Of a DNA stretch of 64,000 nucleotides, positions 1-11,519 are shown in pieces. Source of the stretch: Sacculina carcini (lineage: Eukaryota; Arthropoda; Thecostraca; Sacculinidae). The position numbers and the translations under genes were made by a program. The notes beneath the pieces are model-generated. The model saw only the letters and a program-made list of their open reading frames with translations. It searched no databases and was not told where the DNA came from. Position 1 is the first letter of the stretch. Each line of letters starts with the position of its first letter. The stretch spans positions 1 to 64,000 of the forward strand of contig OU696573.1 of the NCBI GenBank assembly GCA_916048095.2. Direction: 5' to 3'.

Positions 1-1
1 T

Positions 2-1747
2 GTGTTGGGGTTGAAAGTGTCCAGAGAGCAGGGAAATTTTGTGTTTCACAGGGGCAATGCAGTACCTGATATCCCGGCGATGTTGACAAGGCGGGAACTG
101 TTTTCTGTATGTGGTGTATTGGTGGGCCACTATCCGGTCGCGGGATGGCTTAGAGTCGCATGTAGTTTTATAAAGCGTCAAGCTGAGGGATCACGGTGGG
201 AAGATTTCGTAGGAGAGCGAACGCAGACGATGATAAGGGAAGTGATCAGTAGAGTCAAAGTCGAAGATCCAGTGAAGGGGGCATGGTGTGTGCCAAATGG
301 TGGAAGGGGCATTGTTTGGAGCGATGCGAGTAGCATTGCTATTGGTGCTGTGCTGGAAGTGAACGGAAAAGTGGTAGAAGACGCAGCGTGGCTTCGCAAG
401 AAAGATGACGCGAGCCATATCAACGTGGCAGAGCTTGACGCAATTATGAAAGGCGTCAATTTGGCTATTAAATGGGAGTTGAATGATGTGGAACTAAGAA
501 CAGACTCGGCTACTGTAGAGGCGTGGGTGAAGACAGTACTTGACGGTGACAGGCGAATTAAGACAAAGGGTGCAGCAGAGTTGCTTATTAAACGGCGTTT
601 AGGAAATCTGAAGGAGCTTATCTCCGAGTTGGGATTGAACATAAAAATTACGCTGGTGCCTACCGATAAGAACAAAGCCGACATTCTAACTCGAGTCAGG
701 AAGAATTGGCTGATGAAAACAGGCGCTGTGTGTGAGAACTATTGTGCGGCCACAGTGGATGTGAAAGAACTGCATGAAAAACATCACATGGGGGTGGAGC
801 GAACGCTGTACTTGGCGAGAAAGATGGACCCAAACATATCGAAAGATCAAGTAAAGACGGTAATACAGAATTGTGATCGTTGCCAGTCAATAGATCCCGC
901 TACAGTCGTTCATTCACCGGGTGAATTGCACATAAACGAGAACTGGAAAAGACTAGCGGTAGATGTGACTCATTACCAACAGGTGCCATACTTGTCAGTA
1001 GTAGATTGTGGGCCGGGACGATTTGCCATATGGCGGAAATTGAAAAGAGAGGACGCGGAACAAATATCATCAGTACTGGAAAGTATTTTCTATGAACGAG
1101 GCCCAGTGAACGAATTGTTACTAGACAACAGCACGGCGTTTCGTTCACATCTTCTTGGCGAGATGCTGTCCCGTTGGAATATCATACGATTTTTTCGAGC
1201 AGCGTACCGACCGTCCGGCAACGGCATAGTAGAGCGACACCATAGGACCATCAAGGTGATTGCTGAGAGAGGTGGTATAACGCCCATTGAGGCAGTGTAC
1301 TGGTACAACAGCACCCCGCGTTTCCATCAAGATGAGATGTCGGTACCACAGAGGTCGGTTTTCACTTACACATGGCGATATCCGTCAGTTGTGGTAGAAA
1401 AGCCGAACGAGGGTGAACATGCTGGGTCAATCAAAGTAGGGGATGAGGTTTGGGTTAAACCTCCCAACTCTCGTTGCACAGCTCAGTGGTCCAGAGGCAT
1501 AGTGACTGACATACATTCGAGAAACAACTTGGACGTCGATGGTGTGCCTAGACACTATCTGGATGTAAGACCTGTTCGAAACTCAGACCAAGCTATAACA
1601 TCTGATGGGAACTCAGATGATGGTGAACCATTGACAGCGGGGCGTAATGATAACAGAATTAGCGATGTGCCCCCAACCGATCATGAACCAGTGGCGCGTC
1701 CACAGCGGAACGTAAGACCTCCAGTATGGATGAGAGATTACGTTTAG
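2..1747 (+). CDS. pol: Pol C-terminal part: RT end, RNase H, integrase
   Basis: Open for 581 residues from the window edge, so the true start lies outside. The order is end of reverse transcriptase (LTRRELFSVCGVLVGH), then RNase H with its acidic residues in SDASSIAIGA, NVAELDA, RTDSATV and DKNKAD. Integrase follows with an HHCC zinc site (HEKHH..., CDRC) and a DDE core: Asp in VDVTHY, Asp in LLLDNSTAF, Glu in GIVERHHR. All these catalytic residues are intact with no stop or frameshift, so this copy is not old or was until recently under selection. Family function is reverse transcription and integration of the element. The protein is clearly similar but far from identical to the 49.9-52.9 kb copy, so the two are different lineages of one family. 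Antisense open frames over this stretch are shadows. Confidence 0.88.
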   Translation: MLGLKVSREQGNFVFHRGNAVPDIPAMLTRRELFSVCGVLVGHYPVAGWLRVACSFIKRQAEGSRWEDFVGERTQTMIREVISRVKVEDPVKGAWCVPNGGRGIVWSDASSIAIGAVLEVNGKVVEDAAWLRKKDDASHINVAELDAIMKGVNLAIKWELNDVELRTDSATVEAWVKTVLDGDRRIKTKGAAELLIKRRLGNLKELISELGLNIKITLVPTDKNKADILTRVRKNWLMKTGAVCENYCAATVDVKELHEKHHMGVERTLYLARKMDPNISKDQVKTVIQNCDRCQSIDPATVVHSPGELHINENWKRLAVDVTHYQQVPYLSVVDCGPGRFAIWRKLKREDAEQISSVLESIFYERGPVNELLLDNSTAFRSHLLGEMLSRWNIIRFFRAAYRPSGNGIVERHHRTIKVIAERGGITPIEAVYWYNSTPRFHQDEMSVPQRSVFTYTWRYPSVVVEKPNEGEHAGSIKVGDEVWVKPPNSRCTAQWSRGIVTDIHSRNNLDVDGVPRHYLDVRPVRNSDQAITSDGNSDDGEPLTAGRNDNRISDVPPTDHEPVARPQRNVRPPVWMRDYV

Positions 1748-2026
1748 AATTGTGTTATTTGTGTCGTGCTTGAGCCTCATTTGTTCGATATTGTTTAGCC
1801 TGTTAAAGTTGGCTACTGTGAGTTTGCCATATGTTTACTGTTTGTTTTTATGGCGTGAGTATATGCGATTTGAGTATTGTGTGCTGCGTTTTTCGCTTTC
1901 CATTGTTGTTTTCGCCGCGGAAAGTGTTTAATAACCTGAATGATGCTTAACTAAGTGTGTCTGCCTGTGTGGTTGGGTATGTGTGTGAGTGTGTGAGTTG
2001 TGTGTGATCTTTAGATCACGGGGAGA

Positions 2027-2308
2027 TGTGGTGTGAGTTTGACTTTCATCGAAGCGTTTGCAGGTAGCAGAGCGAGAGCGTCTTTAGGGGAGGATGTTAT
2101 TGTGTGTGAGCGCGTGCATATGACGCGTCTCATGTTTCAAGTCTCGCGCCCGGGTATCGCGTCTCATGTGTCGGGCAGTTGGCGAGTGACGGTGTTGCGT
2201 TCAGGGTTGTCGTGGTGTAGCGTCATTGTGTCTGGTGTTGTGTATATTGTGCATATCCTTATTGTGTTTCTTCTCTTTATCTGCCTTTCTTCAATACACT
2301 GAACTACA
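2027..2308 (+). repeat. Possible 3' LTR of the first retrotransposon
   Basis: A TG...CA-bounded stretch preceded by a short purine run and ending CTACA, the same last five bases as the LTR of the complete element. There is no second copy in the window to compare, so this rests on position and end motifs only. The 89-residue open frame at 2033-2302 inside it has no recognisable domain. Confidence 0.28.
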
Positions 2309-2429
2309 GTACCATAAGTAACAAGTATCAAATACCATTAGTACCTATGTCCTCTAAATAACTCACTAACCTCACAAGAAGATCTGACACACCTGGACGA
2401 AGTTGGGTCTACACCAGAAATTGTAGACA

Positions 2430-2560
2430 CGATCGAGCACAGCTGACACACAAGACTGACACACAACAATTTATGTCTCACTTCCACTGTTGTTAAACAA
2501 CCAATCAGCGGCCGCCACCACTGTCACGTGACACCACCTCACTCTGAACACTGACCGAAT
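2430..2560 (-). repeat. Dispersed repeat with GTCACGTGAC palindrome, copy 1
   Basis: This stretch matches 30610-30720 in inverted orientation at roughly three quarters identity by eye, including a CCAAT box (CCAATCAGCGGCCG) beside the palindrome GTCACGTGAC at 2523-2532. It looks like a promoter or LTR fragment of an unknown mobile element. The rest of 2309-3231 shows no gene. Confidence 0.55.
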
Positions 2561-4396
2561 GTGATCCGGTGTCGCTCAAACTTCAACGAGCCTTGACAAC
2601 GCCCAACAAACACACGCATAGGCGGGCCAAATTCACGGGTCAATATCGCGTCTGCCACTGAATCTGTCAATCTCGCTCGTGTGTGAATTATTTCGTGAGC
2701 TCTCACTGTTAAACTGAAGGATGTGTTTTATTATGTGTGTGACTGTGTATGTGATCCGTGTTCGCTCATTGTGTAGTGTGTTCATAGTTGCATGCGTCTC
2801 TCGCGTGTGAAAGGGCGGGCCCATAAAACTTGAGCATCGGATATGTAAACAGTCCTGAGATTAGTTGTCATGCATTTAAATATTTACAGTGTCTAATTAT
2901 GATGTTTTACCTTTGGGTCGCCACCCAGTGTTTGATAATCGCTGGGATACTGGATAAGTAACTCTACCTAAGTACTTTATTATCATAGTCAAGACTTGTT
3001 TAATGCGTCTAGTATGTGCTGTTTGTTTCTATTTTAGAGTAGGAGAACGTGATTTTTAGACTCAATGCTCGTTTCTTTGCTTGCACTTTTGTGTAACCCT
3101 AGCCACCGTGAAAAATAGTGTGATAACGAATATATAACTCGACTGGTTATATACGGCTACATCTCGAATAACTCGTCATCGCATGTTTAAGTGGCTATTA
3201 AACATTCGGCGCATGTCTCATATTACTGGGAGTGGAAGATGCGGTCATCTCCACCAGCGAGAACCTCGAGTGTGACATGCTCGTTTACAAGGTGATATAC
3301 TGGCCTAACTGCCCGCACTCATCGACAATTGGCAGCACCGACATTGAATGCACAGAATGTGGCCAGGTTCATGCGCTAATTGTGCAGATTTATTCTCGTA
3401 TCGGCGGCAGTGTGCACGACCGCACGTTCTACGTGCTGGCGTGCGTGAGTGTGGTGTTTGCCGCCAGGGGACACGGCTGATGCTGCGTGTGTGTGCATCG
3501 TGACAGTCAACAACGCGTGCGGCGAACTACCGTGTCACGAGACGAGCACGCATGATGTCAAGCAGCTCATGGCTCGCCGCCGCCGACGACGGGAGCAACG
3601 GTGACGACGACGTGAATGAAGCAGGCGTGATCACACTCAGTTTGCGTTGTGATGAAGGCAGTGAAGATACAGGGCCACATTGTAGCGCAGTGAATCAGCA
3701 AGGCAGCGCTGCCTTATGTGTTCGTATATGTGTTCGTGTTGTAATCGCTGCCTACTAGGGCTGGGCAGGAACCGTGAAAATTGATACTCACGGTTCCGGA
3801 TCCGTAGGGCAGTGGAACCGTTGGAACCGGTTCCGGAACCGGTTCCGCTTGGATGAAAAAATATATTTTCTGTGCGCATGTTTAGAGATCACCCAAAGGG
3901 AGAAGACACAAAAGAGAGTTGGCATAGATGAACGTGTGACTGGGAAATTAACAAATGTTTATATAAATTCAAAATTTTATTCAAAGTCAAAGTTCTATCA
4001 GTTTCATTATAGTGGGTATTCTCACAAAATTAAATTCAACATTTCATTTTGGTGGGGGATCCTCATTTTGTTTTTTGGGTGAGTGAGGCATATAACTCTT
4101 GACTACGGCCCTGTAATTTGAAGAAAAGCTTTAATATTCAATGAAGACATGTACAAGGCATTAACATCTCTATATTTAACAACAGAAAAATGCATACAAT
4201 GCTGACACAATAATGTGGCTAATGCTGCAAAAATGTGCTAAATAGTCAATGTACTTTCCAATATAAACAATGTTTGTGTATCACCTGTTACATAATATCT
4301 CAAACAAACAATAATTTGATTTCGACTATTGCCCGAAAACGTTCGCTTATTCCGTAACGCACACGTTCACACACACATACACAAAACGCGTATATA

Positions 4397-4600
4397 TTAC
4401 ACATTTTTATTCAAAAATAGAATCATATTTATGTTTTCTTCTTTGAGACTGTTCCGTCTGTGTGATATCCATTCACCGGCTTTTGAAAATAAACGTTCAG
4501 ATGGAACGGAAGATGCCGGTGTGCACAAATATTTTGTCGCCACTTCATGTAGTCGAGGCAGTAACAACGCTCGGTCCCTCCACCATGATAATGGATTCAC
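4397..4600 (-). pseudogene. hAT transposase C-terminal dimerisation domain fragment
   Basis: A 67-residue open frame carries the hAT-family C-terminal dimerisation motif: PLSWWR, KYLCTPASSVPSERLFSKAG, then a basic stretch and NMILFLNKN. In intact hAT transposases this follows the RNase H-like catalytic core. No catalytic core with DDE residues is recognisable elsewhere in the element, so this is the remnant of an inactivated transposase. Its strand shows the parent gene ran right to left. Confidence 0.88.
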
Positions 4601-5159
4601 TTCTCGGGAGACGTGAAATGGAAAATATGAAAAATATGAATTTGAATAGTTCTATATCGAGGCATATTGGCAATTTCACAACAATTCCATATTAGCGATA
4701 TAATGGGCGTTCTCGGGTTAAAATAAAGTAACATTTGGGAAGAAGTATGTTAGTTATTAGTATGACTAAATGCTTAAATGATCAAATATACGCCGAGTTC
4801 AATAAAAGAGTGATTTTCCCCTTAACGACCTCATTGAGTGTGAATTATTAGATTCAGTGATGAATATTGTGAACATTTTCGTAATAATCGCAAGGTCACT
4901 AAGGCCCTCTGCTACGCTACTAATGTTGGAGCACTACAAGAATAAATTGAAACTAAAAAATAAGAGGGAAATTGATAAAAATGCCATTTTAATAAGTACA
5001 AACAATTTATAATATTACACAATTATGCATGATAATGTATAAAAATAAGGCAAAAACAATTTTTACTCACCACTCAAGTGTACACGGTGGACCTCACTAG
5101 ATTCAACTAAACAGCTCAAACACTAGTTGAGATGTTTCACCCTTTGTTTCACCCTTTGT

Positions 5160-6172
5160 TTTCACCCTCCTCGTCTAACTCCACCTACTCTTCCATTTCC
5201 TTTACGTTCGTCAGTGCGAAACTTGGGTGTAATTATGGATTCCCCTCTCATCTTTAGCAATAATATTAGTTCTGTCACACGTACATGCCGTCTTATTCTA
5301 CGCGCGCTGTATCCCATACGTCCATTCCTCGACCAAGCGTCTGCCATCAAGCTCATCAAAACACTGGTTTTTCCTCGTATAGATTATTGTATTGTTTTAT
5401 ATTTCAACACTCCGCGATGCTATTTGAAACCATTTCAGACGGTGATCAATCAATGTTGTAGATTTGTCCTCTCTCCCGTTATTTGTGTTCATACATCTCA
5501 TCATTTGTACAATCTTCGTTGGCTACCTATTATTCCGCGAATTCATTTCCGTCTCTCCTGTATTATTTTCAAACTGCTGAACGGCATCAATCAGCCTGAA
5601 TATCTTGTACGTTTGTTATCTCGTGTCTCAAATCCCAACACCCGTATTTCACGTCCTCTACAATGTCCTAGAGCGTTGTGTGAATCCCCCTGGTCAGCAA
5701 AATCATTTACCTTTTTTGCCCCTCGTTTCTATAACTCACTTCCATCTCATGTCCTTCTATCTCCCTCTTTCTCTTCTTTCACTTCATCTCTGCGCACATA
5801 CTTATTCTCTAAATCTTTTGATCGCTCATCTCATTGCCTTACACCATATGCCAAGATTTAGCTGCTCAAAGTGCACTCTCATCTTTTGCTTGCCTTTGCT
5901 TTTTTTGCATTCACGTGTTTTTTGTGTCCTGTAAGCAATTTTTCTATCTCTTATATCTACCTGATTATCTTTGTACTGAAAATGTGTGTGGATTTCTTAT
6001 TCTAACTGTGTGTGTATGTTTTATTCTGATGATTATTTATTGCGCTCAATGTTTGTTTCATATTGCGTCGACGTGTAGCTTTTGTTTTGTTTTTTTCTGT
6101 GCTATTTTTGTTCTTTTGTAATCGCGCCATTGTTGCTATGTGCGCTAAATCAAATACATGTTGTTGTTGGCG
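5160..6172 (+). mobile_element. 5'-truncated non-LTR retrotransposon (CR1-like LINE tail) nested in the hAT
   Basis: The open frame to 5861 encodes the C-terminal end of a LINE ORF2: LGVIMDSPLIFSNNIS, RIDYC, then RFYNSLPSHVLLSPSF near the end, typical of the CR1/Jockey group. Reverse transcriptase catalytic motifs are absent, as expected for 5' truncation. The 3' end reads GCGCTAAATCAAATACA, nearly the same as the end of the 31.2-31.86 kb fragment (GCGCTAAAACAAATACA), so both belong to one family. It lies wholly inside the hAT and therefore arrived there, or was carried along. Confidence 0.8.
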
Positions 6173-7140
6173 CTGGCAGTTTGACTGACAAATTATTTGT
6201 CCTTAGCCGCGTACAACCAAGGCAGCCTGCTGATTTCAGTCATAACAGATTCTGAGTGAAAACACGGTTTCCACACAAATATGACAGGATTCAACAATGT
6301 CCACACAATCTGACTTCCATCCAGGATTTTCACGCACATTTCGTTCGATACAAACAAACTTAGCAGGCATCTTTCTCGCCTGGTTCACACCTTTATGGGT
6401 TTTTACATTCTTTGTGGGCGACACGTCAAATGTGATCGATGTGCCGTGATCACAGCTTTGGTCATGTATGCTTGTGTGCATTAGAATGTGTGGATTCTTT
6501 ACTTTTCCAAAAGTTTAATTAGTACCAAGTTGCGGTAGATACATTTTTACATGCTGATTCCGAAAATGTATATTTTATTGGATTCAATGGGAAAACCTTT
6601 TCCCGAAGTCAAGTTGAAACATCCATTTTGTCGTGAAATTGCGATCGTGTAGCGTTTAATTGGCTGCCTTTGATTTTAAAATTTTTGTTGTTTGTTTGTT
6701 TGATTGTTGAATTGTAATTGAAGTCACCATGGAAAATATGCAGTTTTCACGCAGATTTATAAAAATGTTGTATCAACATTCATGCGATACTTTTTCGCTC
6801 AAATTAGCTGAAAATGCGGTTATTTAATCAAATTCCGGTAATCATACGCCAAAAAATAATATATTAATAATATATTCAATAAAATAAGCGTAATAAATAA
6901 TATGTATTAAATTTAGTATTATACCTCGTGTAATATGACTCTGCGCGCACAGACTTACTTGCAAATAATGTACATGTATTTCAGAAAAAAGAAGACAATA
7001 TAATACGCATTTTTTAAATACACGTGAAAAACTGCATTCACCGCAATTTCATATTAGCGTTAATTCTAAAACGCACCGTAGTGTTCATGTAGTGTGTGCG
7101 CAATGCGCATACATTTTCCTGTCAGTCCTGATACTAAGAT

Positions 7141-7475
7141 CCGTGTGGACCCGGGTCCGGGAATCGGAACCGTGTGGACTCGGATCCGTGTGGACCCGGG
7201 TCCAAGAATCGGAACCGTGTGGACTCGGATCCGTGTGGACCCGGGTCCAAGAATCGGAACCGTGTGGACTCGGATCCGTGTGGACCCGGGTCCGAGAATC
7301 GGAACCGTGTGGACTCGGATTCGTGTGGACCCGGGTCCGAGAATCGGAACCGTGTGGACTCGGATCCGTGTGGACCCGGGTCCAAGAATCGGAACCGTGT
7401 GGACTCGGATCCGTGTGGACTCGGATCCGAGAATCGGAACCGTGTGGACTCGGATCCGTGTGGACCCGGTTCCAG
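7141..7475. repeat. 45-bp minisatellite inside the hAT
   Basis: Seven full units and part of an eighth start every 45 bp from 7141, each built on CCGTGTGGACCCGGGTCC and GAATCGGAACCGTGTGGAC. Forty-five is a multiple of three, so several frames on both strands stay open for 140-180 residues; none is a real gene. The units resemble the GGAACCGGTTCC palindromes at the element ends and may have expanded from them. Confidence 0.95.
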
Positions 7476-8315
7476 AACCGGTTCCGAGTCTCGGACCCGG
7501 TTCCAATACCCACGTAGCAGAACCGTCAGAACCGGTTCCGGAACCGGTTCCTGCCCAGCCCTACTGCCTACACACCACGTGGCTGCACTCTCCGCTCTCT
7601 CCAGACGGCTCACGCTCTGCTCTGCCTGCAGGGATATCGCGCCACTAAACGCGAGCACAAACTGTAGCGCCACCACTGCAACGTCTGACGTGTTTGTATG
7701 CGTGTGTGTATTTGTGTATTAGGCATTGACCAGTCGTCAAATAAACTCTCGTGAGAGTACTTGTGATAACCAGTGTATCGAGGCGGCGCAATGCCTAACA
7801 TCTCAGCATTGCGCCGCCTAACGACTCCGCTACATCACTCTCCCCCGCCACTACGGCAAAACGCCAGGTGTGTGACTACAAGCACCGCTTCTTCTTGGTC
7901 GTGATAGATAAGGCTACCTGTGACGGACACTGACGGCGAATGGTAGCACGAGCTGGAATTAATGAGACATTGCGAAAAGGCGATCAACGTCAGTGTGGGC
8001 GGCTCGGTGAAAGGTAGTGGTGGAGACGAATCGTACGAGCCGAGTTTGCCGGCACACGGCGACCGCTATCTGCACAGAATGCAGCCTCGTCCCGACCAGC
8101 TACTTCGCTAATGTCGTCATTCACCGCCACTAGACCCGTCACTCTACCTCGCCTATCCTAGATGCACGAGACCCCGCCGGGGGTAGGTCGGTGCCAGTTG
8201 GAGTTGCAGTTGCTGCCGGCGCTCGTGTAGAGACTGGCGGCGGCGGTATGTGGTGAGCACGTGCACGTGCCATGTTGGTACGTTGGTGGTGTTCACGTGC
8301 GTTTGCAGCTGTTGG

Positions 8316-11023
8316 ACCCAGTGCGACACCGTACGCCACAAGGCTATGCTCGAATGGCAAATGGCAGGGCATAAGCAAATGGAAGCAAATAGCACCACAG
8401 TAGCGGGTAACCTACACATGCATACGAGTGATGTTTGATACTGGAGCTTGACCTTCGCTATTATAAAGAGTACGTTACGGTACCAGTCGAAGCAATCCGC
8501 ATGTACAAACACGAATCTGCACAACACGAGTACAATGTGGACAAATACAGCAGATTTTTTAGGCATGCAATGCATGTAAGATAGATATTCATCGTGTGTC
8601 CATCCATACATCCATCCATCCATCCATACATGTACAATCTATAATTTGCGCCACAGCGTGGAGATCGGTCGTTTGCGTCATCTCGGCTCGTAGTTGACTA
8701 ATTAGCACAGGATATTACTACTGATTAGACTGTCATTTTCGGCCTTCAACACCAAACGCCTGTCCTGCCCTTTGAATCCGTCTGTCCCCTTCAAGAGATT
8801 GTTATAAGGCCGATTTATTGCTCATTTTGTGAACTTAATACGCCGGAAATCATCAAACACAAACCAAGCATACCTTCATTTTCAACCATGTACTATTTTC
8901 AAAAAATAGTTGTAACTCAAATTAAACAGCTTGCAGCACAATATGTGCACACACATCGTCAGCAGAAATGTATGACATTCTCGGTCATACAGAAATGCAC
9001 ATCCAGTCGATGTAACAATTGTGACTAAAAATAGCAGAATTAACAGCACATCGAATTTGACTTATAGGATGTTTTTGTAGTTTGAATCATTTTTTGAGCA
9101 ACATCGCTACTGGGATCATACCCGGTAAAAGTTGTTCTCCCGCCAGTGAACGGATTCGATCCTGAATAGGCTTACTAGGCACCGCAACCAGTGTCCATCA
9201 GGCAATCTTGCATCTATATAGAATAAACAAACATTTGAATAGTTCAGTGAAGAAAAACACTATCGAGACATTGGATTTTCATGAGGCGGGTGTGCCTGTG
9301 AAATAGCAAAGGTACGGTTAGTTAGGTACATTAAGTGCCTCGACCAAATTTGAAGCAAAAACAAATTTATGCATTCAGAGATACAGAATACTCAGCCAGT
9401 TCACAAACTACACCGTTATTGTCTCAATGAATTAAAATATCAACCTCTATCTATGAATGGATGAATGAATTAAAATATCAACCTCCTCAACCTCTACCCT
9501 CTATCTGTATTAGCACCGACTGGTGGTCGCAATGTGTTTTTCGACGAGCCTCGTGTTACCCCGTAAATGTGTACGCCGATTTCCACTAACACAGATAAAA
9601 GCACCTTAAACGATTGTGCACACAGGAACAGGAGTGTAACACTACGACACATGCAAATTTCATCAATCTACAAGCATGTATTCACAAGAGGCGAATCACA
9701 ACGTGAGGAACCTGTTGTCAGAAACAAGCTAGAAAAGACACAATGAGCCAATATAAATCCATTACCTCATATGAGCTTAGTTCCTGCCGAAAAAGAACTC
9801 ACGAGAGAATTCACGAAGTAGTTCGACACAGCGACAAACTGCATCCACACCGCCAAACTTAAACTGAAAAATAACAATTGTACACACCATTGCATTTTTT
9901 CATCATAAGAGACGACAGCCTTTCACTGTTGACATCGAACGCTTCTTTAGCTAGAATTTGTGTGAAGTTCATGGGGAATTTTAATCCAGCCGGCAAGTGA
10001 AGAGAAATTATTTTCAAAATTAAACGATTAATGTTACTGTAACAACCTACTGTAGGACGATGCATCCCACTGGCAATCAATGTAGCAACACGAATATTTA
10101 CCACGATCACTAATAATAAATATGACATGACAAAGCACAACCAATTACGAGACAAAGGTGTTAACACTACACTGTCATAGGTACTCCACATGCCGTGACC
10201 GAATTCATACTTCACTATTTGTCCAAGGTAGCATTGCTTTAATGTTTCATGCAGCAATTCAATAATAAACGTGTGTCTGCCTTAAAAATATATACCGTAA
10301 CCTCTCATTGAACTACACCTCTAATTGAAGAGCACCTAATATAACGGCACCCTCACCCTCTAAACTCGCACCCTCTACTTCGATGAGTTCTCTTTTGGCG
10401 ATACAGCGAATTTGTGATTAATTATCAGTAATCACCCTGTATGTATGCCATTTGTTAAATATGCATAAGTTGCCTGGTCATTTGTTCATCCCTAAAATCT
10501 ACCCTGTCTTCTCGAAATTCTGACCAGCTAGTCGAAAAATAGAACGGCACTCTCTAATTGAACGGCACCACGGAGGAAGGTTTGAAAAACGAATAGCATG
10601 CCATTCAAATAGATGCATTACGGTATGTCAATTTGTTGCTTTATTCAGCAATTCCCATATACATTTTTGTCTGACTTACGATTACATTCTAAATTCACTG
10701 AAGCCTTTAGGTAGGTGCGTCTCGTAAGTGGGTCGGTTGACTTCAATAGCTCACGATCAGTGTTGTAGAGCTGGCGGTGAAAAACAAAGGGAGCTACAAC
10801 CTATCAATGGCAAAACCAAACTAATGGTTTTGTCATTGATAACCTGAAAGTACATTTATCTCAATGTCGTACGTTACTGGTACACCGACCGTCGCTATTA
10901 CACGTCATCATCATTACCACAGTCTATCGAATCTTAGTACGAATAATTGATAAATGGTAATTGTCTGTACGACAAATGGAAATTCAATGGCGTGTCTGTC
11001 CGTGCCTGACCGAGCCTGAAGAC
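8316..11023. other. No gene seen
   Basis: AT-rich DNA with a short CATC repeat near 8600-8630 and a duplicated phrase ATTAAAATATCAACCTC (about 9430 and 9470). Open frames are short and lack recognisable motifs. Confidence 0.5.
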
Positions 11024-11170
11024 CTGATAAGGACATCGGGAGTTTCTAGTTGGACCAGAACCAACTGTCCCACTGGAACCCCAACGTTCTTGAGAAGCTG
11101 CGCCTCGAGAGCCTGATGGAAGTTGGTCATCTCATCGCGACTTAGAAAACCTGGTTCAGCCAGTCCTATC
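11024..11170 (-). CDS. Candidate exon of an unidentified protein
   Basis: Read on the minus strand, an AG acceptor (GTCGTAG) opens a 147-nt block that ends at an AG|GTCTTC donor. Its protein has a natural composition, with LAEPGFLSRDEM, FHQALEAQLLKN and GQLVLVQLETPDVLI. The block starts and ends in the same phase, so it could be an internal exon. I do not recognise the family. It may belong to the same gene as 17450-21422, but the phase would then need another exon between. Confidence 0.4.
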
Positions 11171-11214
11171 CTACGACAGCGAAAATCCATGAGACATGTG
11201 GTCGTATAGGACAG

Positions 11215-11465
11215 ACAGACACAAACACACACACATACACATTTTTGTATATTGTATTGACAGGTGTATGTGCGTGTGTGTTCGTGTATTTATGTGTTAT
11301 ATATGTATGTTGATGTATGTGTGTGAGTGTTGGTGTATTTGTTTGTATATGTGTGTGTTGGTGTGTGTGTGTGTTGGTGTGTTGATGTGTGTATATGTGT
11401 ATGTTAGTGTATGTGTGTGTGTGTGTGTGTGTTGGTCTATGTGTGCGCGTGTGTGTGAGAGAGTT
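11215..11465. repeat. GT-rich microsatellite
   Basis: Irregular TGTG(T/G)TATG repeats. The 107- and 113-residue open frames here are products of the repeat and are not genes. Confidence 0.9.
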
Positions 11466-11519
11466 AGTATAATCAGTGTATACCCTTGTACTCATGCATA
11501 TTATCATATATATGTGTAG

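Larger units (their letters stand above)
1..2308 (+). mobile_element. Ty3/gypsy-like LTR retrotransposon, 5'-truncated by the window edge
   Basis: The window opens inside the reverse transcriptase end of an LTR retrotransposon related to the complete element at 48917-53132, with the same domain order and clearly similar protein. Coding sequence runs to 1747, followed by about 280 bp of GT-rich non-coding DNA. A possible 3' LTR begins TGTGGTGTGAG after a short purine run (GGGGAGA) near 2027 and could end in CTACA at 2308. Its partner LTR is outside the window, so these limits are guesses. Confidence 0.75.
3756..7563. mobile_element. hAT DNA transposon (3.8 kb) with 8-bp target-site duplication
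   Basis: The left end reads TAGGGCTGGGCAGGAACCG and the right end is its inverted copy (ending GGTTCCTGCCCAGCCCTA). Both sides are flanked by the same 8 bp, CTGCCTAC (3748-3755 and 7564-7571), the hAT signature. Just inside each end are GGAACCGGTTCC palindromes (3815-3846, 7528-7551), probably subterminal transposase-binding repeats. A hAT C-terminal dimerisation domain lies inside on the minus strand. A LINE tail and a 45-bp minisatellite also lie within it. The element is too damaged to be autonomous. Confidence 0.93.
3232..8315 (+). pseudogene. PDCD2L-like zinc-finger gene, decayed and split by a hAT transposon
   Basis: Five collinear blocks match what I know of PDCD2/PDCD2L, a ribosome-assembly chaperone family. 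Block 1, 3232-3444: Cys pair in ECTECG, then ALIVQIYSRIGGS and DRTFYVLAC. Block 2, 3507-3640: joins block 1 in phase across a 62-nt GTGAGT...ACAG intron, then an Asp-rich run. Block 3, 7947-8108, after an AG acceptor: CEKAINVSV, GGDESYEP and PDQLLR, the family's GDE-x-YE and EQxLRY region. Block 4, 8183-8227: QLELQLLPALV. Block 5, 8271-8315: HVGTLVVFTCVCSCW. Defects are TAA at 8109 where the family has Tyr, TAG at 8228, a frame change before block 5, a missing C-terminal CxxC and a 3.8-kb hAT insertion. No in-frame ATG is seen at the 5' end; the first in-frame Met is at 3277. A working gene with unrecognised tiny introns is the alternative. Confidence 0.6.

Noticed and set aside
7066..7722. 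Five overlapping open frames of 140-184 residues on both strands
   Set aside because: All arise from the 45-bp repeat, whose length is a multiple of three; the peptides are pure repeats.
9859..10257. 132-residue minus-strand open frame
   Set aside because: No acceptor or donor fits, composition is ordinary for AT-rich DNA, and no motif is recognisable.
11166..11519. Cys/Val-rich and Thr/His-rich open frames
   Set aside because: They are translations of a GT microsatellite.
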